Part shown: positions 46,098-55,275 of the stretch, piece after piece
Position numbering within the stretch: the stretch's first letter is position 1
How the letters are laid out: every line of letters starts with the position of its first letter
Origin: CAZUAQ01 sp964618455
Lineage (GTDB): Bacteria > Planctomycetota > Phycisphaerae > UBA1845 > PWPN01
Assembly (NCBI GenBank): GCA_964618455.1
Contig: CAZUAQ010000016.1
Coordinates: 1-64,000 of the forward strand
DNA length: 64,000 nt
Reading direction: 5' to 3'
The notes under the pieces: model-generated
Database searches by the model: none
Told to the model about the DNA's origin: nothing
The model's input: the letters and a program-made list of their open reading frames with translations, nothing else
Program-made: the position numbers and the translations under genes

Positions 46098-46168
46098 TGC
46101 TCGACCGACACGGAGCACGTACTTCGCAGACGCGCCGGGTCATCTGGTTCGCCATATAATGCCCCACC

Positions 46169-47281
46169 ATGAAGAAGTTTGATTTGTTCTTGCGATGGCG
46201 TTTGCGTGATTCTGCGAATTTCATGCGCGGCGTGTCGGTAATGAGCGCGTCGCTGATGCTGACGGGCGTGCTCGCCGGTTGCGGCGGACCGCCCGGTTAC
46301 ATCCTGACCGCAGCGGCGGGCCAACTCGACTTTCTGGATCGCGCCGCGCCGATCGAAGACTCCCTCAGCAACGACCCCACTCTCACCGACGAGCAGCGCG
46401 ATAAACTCGCCTTCGTCGTCCGCGCGCGCACCTACGCCGAAGACGTCGTCGGCCTCAACATAGGCAACAGCTACCAGGAGTTCGTAAACCTTGGCGGTGA
46501 ACCGCTGGCGTGGAACCTGTCGGCCTCGCGCAAGGAAGCGTTCATCCCCGCCACGTGGTCCTTCCCGTTCATCGGGACCTTCCCCTACCTCGGCTTTTTC
46601 GATCTCGACCGCGCCGAGACGGAGCGCGACCGGCTCAAGGACGAAGGCTACGACACCATGCTGTACGAGTTGGACACCTACGCCATCCCGATTCTGCCTG
46701 ATCCCATCACTTCGCCCATGCTCGAGCGTTCGCACATCTCCCTGGCCGACACGATCATGCACGAGCTGCTGCACAACACCATCTTTCGCGCCAACGATGC
46801 CGACTTCAATGAATCCCTCGCCACGTTCGTCGGACGGGAGGCGGGGCTCGAGTTCCTCGCCGAGGAGTTCGGCATGGACGACCCGATCCTCGAGGAGGCG
46901 CGCGAAAGCTATGAAGACGAGGCGATCTTCAATGCGTTCATCGCCGACAGCATCGACCGGCTCCAGGAACTGTACACCAGCGGTAAGCCGACCGAGCGGA
47001 TCCTCACCGAGCGCGAAGCGGTCTTCGATGCCATCCGCGAAACATTCCGCGACGACGTGCTCCCGGAGATGAACAACAGGGAGCGGTATGAAGTCTTCGG
47101 CGAGTTCCCGTTGAACAACGCCTTTCTTCTCGCCGGCGCGCGGTACAACGACCACCAGGAACTCTACGCCGCCGTTCACGACGCGAACGATCGCGACTGG
47201 TCGCTGACGCTGGCAGTCTTCGACCAGGCGTCGCGCAGCAATAATCCCATCGCCTTTCTCGAACAATCGCTGAGCCGATAA
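46169..47281 (+). CDS. Predicted lipoprotein aminopeptidase (COG4324/PF10023 family)
   Basis: The 370-residue protein has a lipoprotein-type signal (TGVLAGC) and then the family N-terminus GYILTAAAGQLDFLDRAAPI. Zinc-ligand motif HELLH is at residues 198-202, with a third ligand candidate Glu215 in FNESLATFVG. The family is annotated as predicted aminopeptidases from this zinc site; substrate and activity are not established. A TATAAT at 46155-46160 lies 8 bases before the ATG, which would make the transcript almost leaderless (inference). Confidence 0.8.
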   Translation: MKKFDLFLRWRLRDSANFMRGVSVMSASLMLTGVLAGCGGPPGYILTAAAGQLDFLDRAAPIEDSLSNDPTLTDEQRDKLAFVVRARTYAEDVVGLNIGNSYQEFVNLGGEPLAWNLSASRKEAFIPATWSFPFIGTFPYLGFFDLDRAETERDRLKDEGYDTMLYELDTYAIPILPDPITSPMLERSHISLADTIMHELLHNTIFRANDADFNESLATFVGREAGLEFLAEEFGMDDPILEEARESYEDEAIFNAFIADSIDRLQELYTSGKPTERILTEREAVFDAIRETFRDDVLPEMNNRERYEVFGEFPLNNAFLLAGARYNDHQELYAAVHDANDRDWSLTLAVFDQASRSNNPIAFLEQSLSR

Positions 47282-47539
47282 CCTTCTTCACATCGACATA
47301 CACCCGATAATGATGACGCAGACCATTCCTTCACGGTGAATTCAGCCGCGATGACTCCGATAACGTGAAGTCGTCTCCCACGGAACGGAAAAGTTACGTC
47401 CCCCGTGTATCCGGACGATAAGTCCCATGCGGTGGAATCGGAGCGAGGGTCATGAAGCCCATCGGCGTCGCACCTGCGCGCCGCCCGCGCTCTCCGATTC
47501 CAGTTCGAAGGATCGACTCCGCGACGAACGGATTGCGCC

Positions 47540-49414
47540 ATGAAGGAGTATCCCAAGGTCTTTACGCTCGTTCGTCACGGGATCCAGGAACCCGTGGTCG
47601 TACGTGATCGCGAGTCGCACCTGGCGCTGCGGACCGAACTCGAATTGCTGTTCCGATTCAGCCAGCACGCCGGGCGCGAGTACGTCGATGCCCTCAAGAC
47701 ACGATGGTCGCAACTCGAAGGTCGGCAGTTCCTCGGATGCGCCAGCCTGCGGGAAGACATCGACGACATGTTCACGATCATCTGTGACGGGCTGGAGCCG
47801 CGCAACCGACAGATGCGGGCGCAGATGGACCGGGCCTTTCCCGACATCGCCCGGGAGATCGAGGTCGATCGGATCGAACACGAAGCCGCGCAGTTTCGCC
47901 TCGAAGTGGCGAAGCAGATCAGGGAATCGAACGTTGAAGGGGCGGACACGATGAGCGATGCGTTTGCCGAAGGCAAGGACGACAAGGTTGAGGCGAACAC
48001 CTCGGAACTGGATGAACTCGATGCCATTCTCGCCGAAGCTGTCGGGGAGGTGGAGCAGGGCGAGACCGTCGCCTCGGCCGGCGCGCCGACGAAGGGTCGG
48101 ACGCCTGCCGCCACGCCCTCTTCGGACACGTCTGCCACTCCCGCCCAGCCCGCTGAATTGGACGCCGCTCCGACTCCCGCGGCCGAGCGCGCGAGCCAAT
48201 CATCCGATACCACGAAACCGGCCTCCGCTGATGCCGTGTCCGATGCATCCCTGCCCGACGAATGGAACGAGGCGGATCTTGACGATCTCAATGCGCAATT
48301 GACCGAGGCCCTCGGTGAGGATGCCGCCCCGGTGGCATCGGCGCCGCTGAATCTCGACGAGGCGCTCTCGGCGGAAGACAGCGCCGACGCGGCTGACAAC
48401 GCGACGGCAGACGATGCCACTGAAGACGTTCCCGCGCCGAGCGAGCCCGTCGAAGCGGAAGCCACTGCTCCCAACGAGGCTGCGGAACTTCTCGACGAAT
48501 GGGACAATCTCGTCAACGAAGTGGACGACACCGCGGAGGCCATTGCGTCTGCCGCGAAAGAAGTCGAAGCTCTGGAAGACGAGGTCCTGCCTGAGGTGAT
48601 TGGCGGTGCGGACGGTCCGCCGGTCGACGATGACGTGACCGCATCGCCGACTGACCAGGCCGAAGCGAAGGCCGACGCGGAAGGGCAGCCGGCCGGGACG
48701 CAAGAAGATGTTCTCGCGGAGGCGGTTGAAGATACGCAAGCGGCGGCTACGGACGATGCCGACACGCTCGCCCAGGAATCGGAGGATGCCTCCCCCGCTC
48801 TCGACGAGCCCGTCTCTGCAGAAAGTTCCACGGCGCCCGCGGCCGAAGGTTCCTTCCAAGATGTGGAACCGCATGCGCCTGAGTTGCCCGCCGATGCCGA
48901 TGATGCGACAGCTCCCGAGTCGGAGCCCGAGTTCACCGACTCACCCGAAACCATTGAGCCCGTGGCGAGTGAACCCGCAGCGCACGAAGATGCCGCCGGT
49001 GATCCCGTCGCAGACGAGCCCGCGGCAGATGAGACTGTCGCCGCCGAGGCTGACACCCCCCTGCCGGACCCGGCCGCCCTCTCCCCCGCCACCGCCGAGA
49101 CTGAAGACGTGCTCGATGCCACGTTCGACCAGGTCCGCGGCCAGCTCGAGTCCGCCATGAACAGCCTCCGCGACGCCCTCTACCAGGTGAACCACGTCCG
49201 GCAGGAGGCGGTCTCCCGCGTCAACCAGGCCCGCAAATTCAAGCAGGTCGCCGACCGCGCCCTCGACACCGGCCGGAAGTTCAGCCAGGCCCACCTCGAG
49301 GCGTCGAAGGCCCGCTCCGCCTACGAAGACGCCCAGCTCCAGGCCGAAGCCCTCCGCCAGGCCTGGGAAGACGCCCAACGCGCCGCCGGTGAAGCCGCCG
49401 ACCTGCTGTCGTGA
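47540..49414 (+). CDS. Long acidic, Ala/Glu/Asp-rich low-complexity protein with terminal structured domains
   Basis: The 624-residue protein has a folded N-terminal part (about 1-135, MKEYPKVFTLVRHGIQEPVV...), a long disordered acidic middle rich in Ala, Glu, Asp, Thr and Pro (about 140-520), and a coiled-coil C-terminus (about 530-624, RGQLESAMNSLRDALYQVNH and KARSAYEDAQLQAEALRQAW). No domain is recognised. A role in scaffolding, cell division or envelope organisation is conceivable, but nothing in the sequence decides. Confidence 0.7.
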   Translation: MKEYPKVFTLVRHGIQEPVVVRDRESHLALRTELELLFRFSQHAGREYVDALKTRWSQLEGRQFLGCASLREDIDDMFTIICDGLEPRNRQMRAQMDRAFPDIAREIEVDRIEHEAAQFRLEVAKQIRESNVEGADTMSDAFAEGKDDKVEANTSELDELDAILAEAVGEVEQGETVASAGAPTKGRTPAATPSSDTSATPAQPAELDAAPTPAAERASQSSDTTKPASADAVSDASLPDEWNEADLDDLNAQLTEALGEDAAPVASAPLNLDEALSAEDSADAADNATADDATEDVPAPSEPVEAEATAPNEAAELLDEWDNLVNEVDDTAEAIASAAKEVEALEDEVLPEVIGGADGPPVDDDVTASPTDQAEAKADAEGQPAGTQEDVLAEAVEDTQAAATDDADTLAQESEDASPALDEPVSAESSTAPAAEGSFQDVEPHAPELPADADDATAPESEPEFTDSPETIEPVASEPAAHEDAAGDPVADEPAADETVAAEADTPLPDPAALSPATAETEDVLDATFDQVRGQLESAMNSLRDALYQVNHVRQEAVSRVNQARKFKQVADRALDTGRKFSQAHLEASKARSAYEDAQLQAEALRQAWEDAQRAAGEAADLLS

Positions 49415-49616
49415 GCTGAGCCGCGCTGCTATCAAAGCGTGCCGTTCGACGCCATCCCCGAATGCGGTTATGAGATGAGCCTGCGGGTCGAGGTGCGCCG
49501 CCGCTTTCCCCGCAGATTCTCGATCCGCGTATGCCCTCCGCCACGTTCGCCGCACCGCCACGATCGAGATCGAACGCCGGATGCATCACGTCGCGAAACG
49601 GACTGAGGTCTCCACC

Positions 49617-50957
49617 ATGATAGCCCGTTACCGAAGAATCGCCGTCCCTCACGCCCTTGTCGGGTTCCTGCTTGTCGCGATGCAGGCGGAAGCCGGATCA
49701 CAACCGGAGATGCCGGACCCCGCGCAGGATCGCGAAGCCTACCTGGCATGGCAGGCGTCACGGCGCGCCGAGCTGCGGGACATGCTTGGCGTCCCTACGA
49801 AGCGAGTGCCGCTGGATCCGGAATCACGCGGCCGGCTCGAGCACGGTGAACTGATCATCGAGAAGTGGATCTTCACCTCCGAATCCGGTTCGCGCATCCC
49901 CGCCGTGCTCTATCGGCCTAAACACCCGGTCGAGAAGCGCATGCCGTGCGTGGTGCTGACCTACGGCCACGGCGGCAGCAAGAGCCAGCCCGACTACCAG
50001 TACCCCGCGCAGGTCTTCGCGAAGCTGGGCTTCGCCTGCCTGGCCATTGACCCGCTTGGCGAGGAGGAACGCCACATCAAGGGCGCCATGGGCACTCGCG
50101 CCCATGACCCGGAACCCGTGCACCTTCGCGCCAAGGAGGCGGGGCGACTCATCATGGGAAAGCTCGTGTGGGACACCATGCGCGGCATCGATTTTGTCCA
50201 GCAGCGCGACGACATCGACCCCGAGCGGATCTGCGTGGCGGGCAATTCGCTGGGCGGCGCGGTGGCCGAATGGATGGCGGTGCTCGACACCCGGCTCCGC
50301 TTCGCCATGGTCAGCGGGTTTGCCTTCGCCCCGGCGCTCGAGATCTACGGCAAGTTCTGCACGCGTGTGCCCAATCAGATGATGCGCGCGACCGGTTTGA
50401 CGTGGGAACAGTACATGGCGCTCTCGGCCCCCCACTGCGCCGTGCGCATCGTGAACGGCGATGCCGATGTCGTGATCGATCATGACCGGAGCGGCGCGTG
50501 CTGGAGGGATACGGATCGTGCGGTGCGCGCGGCGGAACGCGTCTATTCCGCCTTGGGGCATCCCGGGGGAATCGAAACGTGGTACGAGCCCGGCGGTGGA
50601 CATCGTCCCTATCCGGTACGTCGCGTAAACCTGGAATGGCTGATCCGGCAGGGGCGGCCGGCGGGCTGGAGCATTGCGCGCCTTCGGGAGGTGCCCGAGA
50701 CCAACTTCGGGGAATGGTGTGACCGGTACGACTTCAAGCTGGAACGGTTGTACGGCACGCCTCTCCACCTTCGCGGGGCGACCGTGACGGATCTGAACAT
50801 TATCCCGCTGGATCGTGAGCAACTGGCGGTGCTGCGCGCGGAGGAGATTGGCGAGCCGGAGTACACGATCGAGGGATGGTTGGCGTACATTGAGCGGGAG
50901 CCGGCTCCGAGTACCGAGCCGGAGGAAGCGCGTCCCCCCGCCGATCAACCGGAATGA
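49617..50957 (+). CDS. Exported alpha/beta hydrolase (acetylxylan-esterase-like)
   Basis: The 446-residue protein from ATG 49617 has a signal peptide (IAVPHALVGFLLVAMQAEA) and an alpha/beta-hydrolase core with nucleophile Ser211 in CVAGNSLGG, likely His329 in GGGHRPYP, and an acidic residue near VVIDHD. The oxyanion-type TYGHGGSKSQ matches the acetylxylan esterase/dienelactone hydrolase group. It probably removes acyl groups from polysaccharides outside the cell. It lies downstream of the GH10-like region. Confidence 0.75.
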   Translation: MIARYRRIAVPHALVGFLLVAMQAEAGSQPEMPDPAQDREAYLAWQASRRAELRDMLGVPTKRVPLDPESRGRLEHGELIIEKWIFTSESGSRIPAVLYRPKHPVEKRMPCVVLTYGHGGSKSQPDYQYPAQVFAKLGFACLAIDPLGEEERHIKGAMGTRAHDPEPVHLRAKEAGRLIMGKLVWDTMRGIDFVQQRDDIDPERICVAGNSLGGAVAEWMAVLDTRLRFAMVSGFAFAPALEIYGKFCTRVPNQMMRATGLTWEQYMALSAPHCAVRIVNGDADVVIDHDRSGACWRDTDRAVRAAERVYSALGHPGGIETWYEPGGGHRPYPVRRVNLEWLIRQGRPAGWSIARLREVPETNFGEWCDRYDFKLERLYGTPLHLRGATVTDLNIIPLDREQLAVLRAEEIGEPEYTIEGWLAYIEREPAPSTEPEEARPPADQPE

Positions 50958-51044
50958 ACTTGGTACAGGCGACTGGTTGGGCATGGGAAGCAACCAACCT
51001 TTTCCTGACTACGGTTCCGTAGGTGGTGGACTGGACTCAGCCGC

Positions 51045-52013
51045 TCAGGCATTCGCCTCCCACTCCCGCCGGCAGGCGTCGGCAAACGCGGTGAGGAGTG
51101 TTTCGATCGCATCCAGACGGGCCAGCGCGCGACGCCAGCGTTCGGGGATGGCGTCGACACCCCAGATCAGCCCCGCCAGTCCGCCGGTGACCGCGCCGGT
51201 CGTGTCCGTGTCCTCGCCGAGATTGACCGCCATCAGCACCGCCTCTTCATACGCGCCCGCGCGCAAGCAACACCACAACGCGGCGGTCAGCGTGTGCATC
51301 ACGTACCCGCTGCCGGAAATCGCGCGCTCGTCGCGTTGCGTCAACGCGGGATCGAGGACCGGCGCGAACTCGGCGCGCTCATGGGGATCGTGTTCGTCGA
51401 GGATCGGCACGAACTGTGCCTGTGTGGCGGCGATCGCCTCGGCCGGCGACACGCCATGCATCAGCCGGACTGCCAGTTCGACATAGAACGCGCACGCCAG
51501 TTGCGAACGCATGTGGCCATGTGTCACGCAGCTCGCTTCCATCACGAGCGGGATGCGCGTGGCAGGCTGCGCCTTCGCGAAGTAGACCGCCAGCGGCAGG
51601 ATACGCATCAACGCGCCGTTCCCGTTGCTGCGCTCGTCGCGCGGCCCCGCCTGAATCGGCGCCGCCCCCTCGTCGAAGCGTTCGAGCGCCCGGCGCGTCG
51701 TGATGCCGATATCGAAGACCTCGCCGTGCGGCGTCCAGTGGGCGTCGTGAAGCCACCGGGCGAAGAGGCGGGCCTGGTCGGCCAGGTCGTATCCGTCGCA
51801 GAGGCTCTCCGCCAGGCAGAGCGTCAGCGAAGTGTCATCCGACCATGTCCCCGGTGGTTGATCGTACGTCCCGAAGCCGGTCATGTCCGTCACGGGATTC
51901 GCGCGCAGCTTCTCACGCGGCGTGAACTCGACACTCACGCCCAGCGCATCGCCGACCGCATGGCCCAGCAATGCCGCGCGGACGATGTTCAGAATCGAGG
52001 GGGCATCGCTCAT
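51045..52013 (-). CDS. ADP-ribosylglycohydrolase family protein (DraG-like)
   Basis: From ATG 52013 (ribosome site GGAG) the 322-residue protein carries the ADP-ribosyl hydrolase signatures GDALGVSVEF near the N-terminus, WSDDTSLTLCLAESL with the metal-binding DD, NGNGALMRILPL, and a C-terminal LGEDTDTTGAVTGGLAGLIWG. It removes ADP-ribose from proteins or other targets using Mg2+. It is the last gene of a minus-strand group with the zinc-ribbon membrane protein 43 bases upstream. Confidence 0.9.
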   Translation of the reverse strand: MSDAPSILNIVRAALLGHAVGDALGVSVEFTPREKLRANPVTDMTGFGTYDQPPGTWSDDTSLTLCLAESLCDGYDLADQARLFARWLHDAHWTPHGEVFDIGITTRRALERFDEGAAPIQAGPRDERSNGNGALMRILPLAVYFAKAQPATRIPLVMEASCVTHGHMRSQLACAFYVELAVRLMHGVSPAEAIAATQAQFVPILDEHDPHERAEFAPVLDPALTQRDERAISGSGYVMHTLTAALWCCLRAGAYEEAVLMAVNLGEDTDTTGAVTGGLAGLIWGVDAIPERWRRALARLDAIETLLTAFADACRREWEANA

Positions 52014-52056
52014 GAGAAACTCCTGTGCATGGGGTCCAGCTGGCGAAAAGTTCGCA

Positions 52057-52638
52057 TTATTCCCTAGGCTTGGCGTTCTCTTCATCCGGACGCGGATCGC
52101 GAGGAGGAATCAGCATCGCAGGATCCATCACTTCGAGCCGGCGAAGAAAAGGCAAACCACATTCCGGGCACTGGCCTGTCTTCAGGCCCCAAAGCGGATA
52201 GCGGCAGCCCGGGCACAGCCAGGGAAACGATTGATGGCACTTCGGGCATGTACTGGGAAGGACGCCTACAACGACGAATTCGCAATTGGCGCAGGTATAA
52301 CACTTACGTCCCCCGGAGTTCAGCGCGGTCGCGCCGTAGTCGGGAATCGAGGCGCCCCATCGCCAGAGGACCCAGGCAGTCAACAAGGATAAAATTCCCA
52401 GAAGACCAATGCCCGGAAGAGCGCAGAAATCGGGTTGCTTGATTGGACCAGAGGGGCCGCTATGCGCACACATGGCCACGATGTTCGATACCGAAATAAG
52501 ACAACCCAGGCCGCCCACAGTCACCGACAACGTAAAGAGAACGGTGCGTATGGAGCGGCGCACGATTCGCCGCCGTTCTCGTGTAGTCGTCGTAAAGATT
52601 GTTTCGCTTCGGTTTGGCATGAGGGCCTGATCAGTCAT
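52057..52638 (-). CDS. Membrane protein with C-terminal zinc ribbon
   Basis: The 193-residue protein has two membrane segments (VRRSIRTVLFTLSVTVGGLG and ALPGIGLLGILSLLTAWVLW) and a cysteine-rich C-terminus: CYTCANC, a second CPKC, then the Planctomycete-type ribbon CPGCRYPLWGLKTGQCPECG. The double ribbon suggests zinc binding. No function known. Start uncertain (ATG 52638 or 52620). Confidence 0.65.
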   Translation of the reverse strand: MTDQALMPNRSETIFTTTTRERRRIVRRSIRTVLFTLSVTVGGLGCLISVSNIVAMCAHSGPSGPIKQPDFCALPGIGLLGILSLLTAWVLWRWGASIPDYGATALNSGGRKCYTCANCEFVVVGVLPSTCPKCHQSFPWLCPGCRYPLWGLKTGQCPECGLPFLRRLEVMDPAMLIPPRDPRPDEENAKPRE

Positions 52639-52672
52639 AAGAGATGACGAGAACGATGCTTTGCTGAGTCAA

Positions 52673-52774
52673 TCAAGTGCAGGCGTCCTGCGTCGGCCCG
52701 GACCTCTGCATCGAAGCCGCGAAGAAAAAGAGCAGGGGCCCCGGCAGCAGGTAGAGATGAATTGACCCGTGCAT
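52673..52774 (-). CDS. Very small hydrophobic peptide (tentative)
   Basis: The 33-codon frame has a GGGG ribosome site 9 bases before ATG 52774, one hydrophobic stretch (LYLLPGPLLFFFAAS) and a short polar tail. Could be a small membrane peptide; may be chance. Confidence 0.3.
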   Translation of the reverse strand: MHGSIHLYLLPGPLLFFFAASMQRSGPTQDACT

Positions 52775-52872
52775 GATAAACACCCCCCTGTTTCTGTTCA
52801 GCCCATTATAGCCCGGCAGCGCCGTGCGCGTCAGCAAGCAACACAGCGCCTCGGGCCATGAGCGTACGTGTA

Positions 52873-53451
52873 TTACGTGGGTCGCGTATGCTCCGTTTTC
52901 GTAAACGGCGTTCCGCATTCCGGGCAGCGTTCCTCCCGTAAGCCAGCCAGGTTGTATCCGCATTGGCGGCAGTGCCCACCGCTTGTTTCCGCGCGATGCA
53001 TGAGCAGGTAGAAAGCGCCCAACGAAGTCACAGACCCGACCGCCACGGCGAGAAACAACTTCGGATCAAACCGTAGGCCGCTGTAGATGAACAAACTGCC
53101 CACGGCGATTCCCATCAGCGTTCCCCACGTTCCGGTCAGCGCCAGCCGCGCGAGCTTGCGCCATTGCCAGAGACCGCCCTCCCGCACCAGCTCTGCCTGA
53201 GGGCCATGCGGCCCTGAGATCATGCCATATACCACTAATGTCACCGCCAGCGGCATCGGGCCGAAGATCAGCGAACGCACGATGCCCGCGAAGAGATTAT
53301 ACCGGTAGGATGTGGAGCTACCGCCCTGGATCGCCGTGATGACCGACACGTAGGCGTTTTGGATGCCGCGCGCCAATACGCCGTGGTGCGTCACATAGTA
53401 CACCAGAAGTCCTGCGGTGATCGCGATCGTGGCCTTCCAGATTTTGTGCAT
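52873..53451 (-). CDS. Membrane protein with C-terminal CPECG zinc ribbon
   Basis: The 192-residue protein has about four membrane segments (AITAGLLVYYVTHHG, IFGPMPLAVTLVVYGMI, WGTLMGIAVGSLFIYSG and LFLAVAVGSVTSLGAFYLL). The C-terminal ribbon HCRQCGYNLAGLREERCPEC is typical of Planctomycetes. It is 15 bases downstream of the 54072 gene and probably in the same operon. Confidence 0.7.
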   Translation of the reverse strand: MHKIWKATIAITAGLLVYYVTHHGVLARGIQNAYVSVITAIQGGSSTSYRYNLFAGIVRSLIFGPMPLAVTLVVYGMISGPHGPQAELVREGGLWQWRKLARLALTGTWGTLMGIAVGSLFIYSGLRFDPKLFLAVAVGSVTSLGAFYLLMHRAETSGGHCRQCGYNLAGLREERCPECGTPFTKTEHTRPT

Positions 53452-53466
53452 GGGTTTGGTATCCTC

Positions 53467-54072
53467 TTATGGACCGGAGTTGGACTCGTCTGGAAAGAGA
53501 CCAGATTCATCCAGACGCAAGTGCATTACCTCATACCCAAAGACATCATAGAGGACGATCAACAAGTCAGGTTGAATGGAAAGATCGGCGGAAGTGAAAG
53601 ACTCTCCGCTCGCCGGTAGAAGCATCGAGCCGGAACAGGTGCCGGACTTCCCAGGCTTCAGTTCGAACCGATATCCATCCTTGAAATCGTCCATGGGACC
53701 GCCTGTCCCAAACAAGCCCGGCTCAGTGAACACTGGCAGCCGATAGTCTGCATCTTCAGGCCACATGGTCCGTAACGGAGTGTCCTCCGGGCCTTGAGCC
53801 TCACCCCAGACAAAGGCATAGCCGACCATCGAGTTGACGCCGTGGTTTTCAAGGACACATTCGAACGAGATTCGAATGCCTTCGGATGTGGCGGTGGTTG
53901 TCACTTCCCTGAATCCAATGGCCGGAAGGTATCCACCCTGGTCGTTATATTGATCGAAGTCGCAGGATCGGATCGACGCCACGACCACGATGGCCAGCGA
54001 TGTCGCGATGAGCATGGCGGGAACCACCAGGACGGCGCGAATCACTCTCTCTGTCAGACTCAGTGAGTTCAT
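53467..54072 (-). CDS. Membrane-anchored exported protein, unknown function
   Basis: From ATG 54072, 201 residues: an N-terminal membrane anchor (RVIRAVLVVPAMLIATSLAI) and a beta-rich extracytoplasmic domain (FECVLENHGVNSMVGYAFVW, a strand pattern seen in Ig-like or DUF folds). Starts the two-gene operon with the zinc-ribbon membrane protein. Confidence 0.6.
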   Translation of the reverse strand: MNSLSLTERVIRAVLVVPAMLIATSLAIVVVASIRSCDFDQYNDQGGYLPAIGFREVTTTATSEGIRISFECVLENHGVNSMVGYAFVWGEAQGPEDTPLRTMWPEDADYRLPVFTEPGLFGTGGPMDDFKDGYRFELKPGKSGTCSGSMLLPASGESFTSADLSIQPDLLIVLYDVFGYEVMHLRLDESGLFPDESNSGP

Positions 54073-54282
54073 GGTGCTTCGGTATTCCTGCGAAGAAGAA
54101 CCGCCACACGGAGTTGGTTCGCGCCACGGACCGCGCCTTAGCGTCGTGATCCTGGGGTGCCTTATTGTACTAGTTGATGGCACCGGAAGCGATGCGCATG
54201 AGCGCCGTCATTCAAATCCATCATCGCGTCGAGAGCGTCCTGCTTTAGGAAGGTGACTCAGGCTGTTGAGCGGGGTCGGCTC

Positions 54283-55158
54283 TCACATATGGGAGGCGCT
54301 AATGATCTGGACGAAGCGCATCCATTCCTCCAGCGGCCACGCTTCCGGGCGGAGGGTGAGATCAAAACGGTGCTCCCCTTCCAGTTGGCCGAGATGGCCC
54401 GGTTCCAGGTGCTGGCGAAGGGTGTGCTTGAGGGTCTTGCGTCGATGATTGAACGCGCGGCGGACCCAGGTCGACAACACCGAACGGAGATCAATGGGGA
54501 GGTTATTCCCTCCTATGTCAATGAGCTGCATCATCGCCGAATCGACCTGCGGCGCCGGCCAGAACACCTGCGGTCCGAGCGTCGCCAGCCGGCGGACGGC
54601 GCAGCACGCCTGCAGCAGAATTCCCAGCGGCCCGTACTCCGGCGTACCTGGCGCCGCCAGCATGCGCTGAGCCACCTCCGCCTGGACGGTGAAACAATAC
54701 GTATCCATCGGGAGATCTGAGATGATAAGGTTCATCAGCAGTGGTGTGGCGACCTGGTACGGCAGGTTGGCCACGAGGCGCAGGCGACCGCCGAGTTGGG
54801 CGTGACGCGCCTGCAGCGTTTCCAGAACCACCGTCGCCACGGCATTCTTTCGCTCCAGCACGTCACGATGGATGAGTGTGAAGTTCTCCCGGCCCTCGTA
54901 CCGGCGGGCGAGCAGCCGGGCCAGGCCGTGATCGATCTCCACACTCACGACGTGACCCGCCCGTTCCACGAGGTGGTCGGTCAGCCCCCCCGTTCCCGGG
55001 CCGACCTCGAGAACGACATCCTGCGGGCCAAGCTCCGCCGCCGTGACCAGCATTTGCATGATATTGCCATCAATCAGGAAGTTCTGACCGAAGCGCTTCA
55101 GCGGGCGAATGCCCTCGGCATCGAGCAAGGCCTGGATGTCGCGCTTGGTTTGCGTCAT
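54283..55158 (-). CDS. rsmA: 16S rRNA dimethyladenosine transferase
   Basis: The 291-residue KsgA/RsmA enzyme methylates two adenines at the 3' end of 16S rRNA during 30S maturation. SAM motif I is DVVLEVGPGTGGLTDHLV, the NLPY motif is in RLVANLPYQVATPL, and QNFLIDGNIM is typical at the N-terminus. Downstream of parB by 117 bases. Confidence 0.95.
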   Translation of the reverse strand: MTQTKRDIQALLDAEGIRPLKRFGQNFLIDGNIMQMLVTAAELGPQDVVLEVGPGTGGLTDHLVERAGHVVSVEIDHGLARLLARRYEGRENFTLIHRDVLERKNAVATVVLETLQARHAQLGGRLRLVANLPYQVATPLLMNLIISDLPMDTYCFTVQAEVAQRMLAAPGTPEYGPLGILLQACCAVRRLATLGPQVFWPAPQVDSAMMQLIDIGGNNLPIDLRSVLSTWVRRAFNHRRKTLKHTLRQHLEPGHLGQLEGEHRFDLTLRPEAWPLEEWMRFVQIISASHM

Positions 55159-55275
55159 GCCGAACGCCCCGTCAGAGAGATTCGGAGCCGCGCGTCACAG
55201 TAGCCAAGGATCGAAGCCGCGCCGCCATGGAGACGACAATGGCACTCGAGCGACGCAACCACGGAGGGCTCTGTA

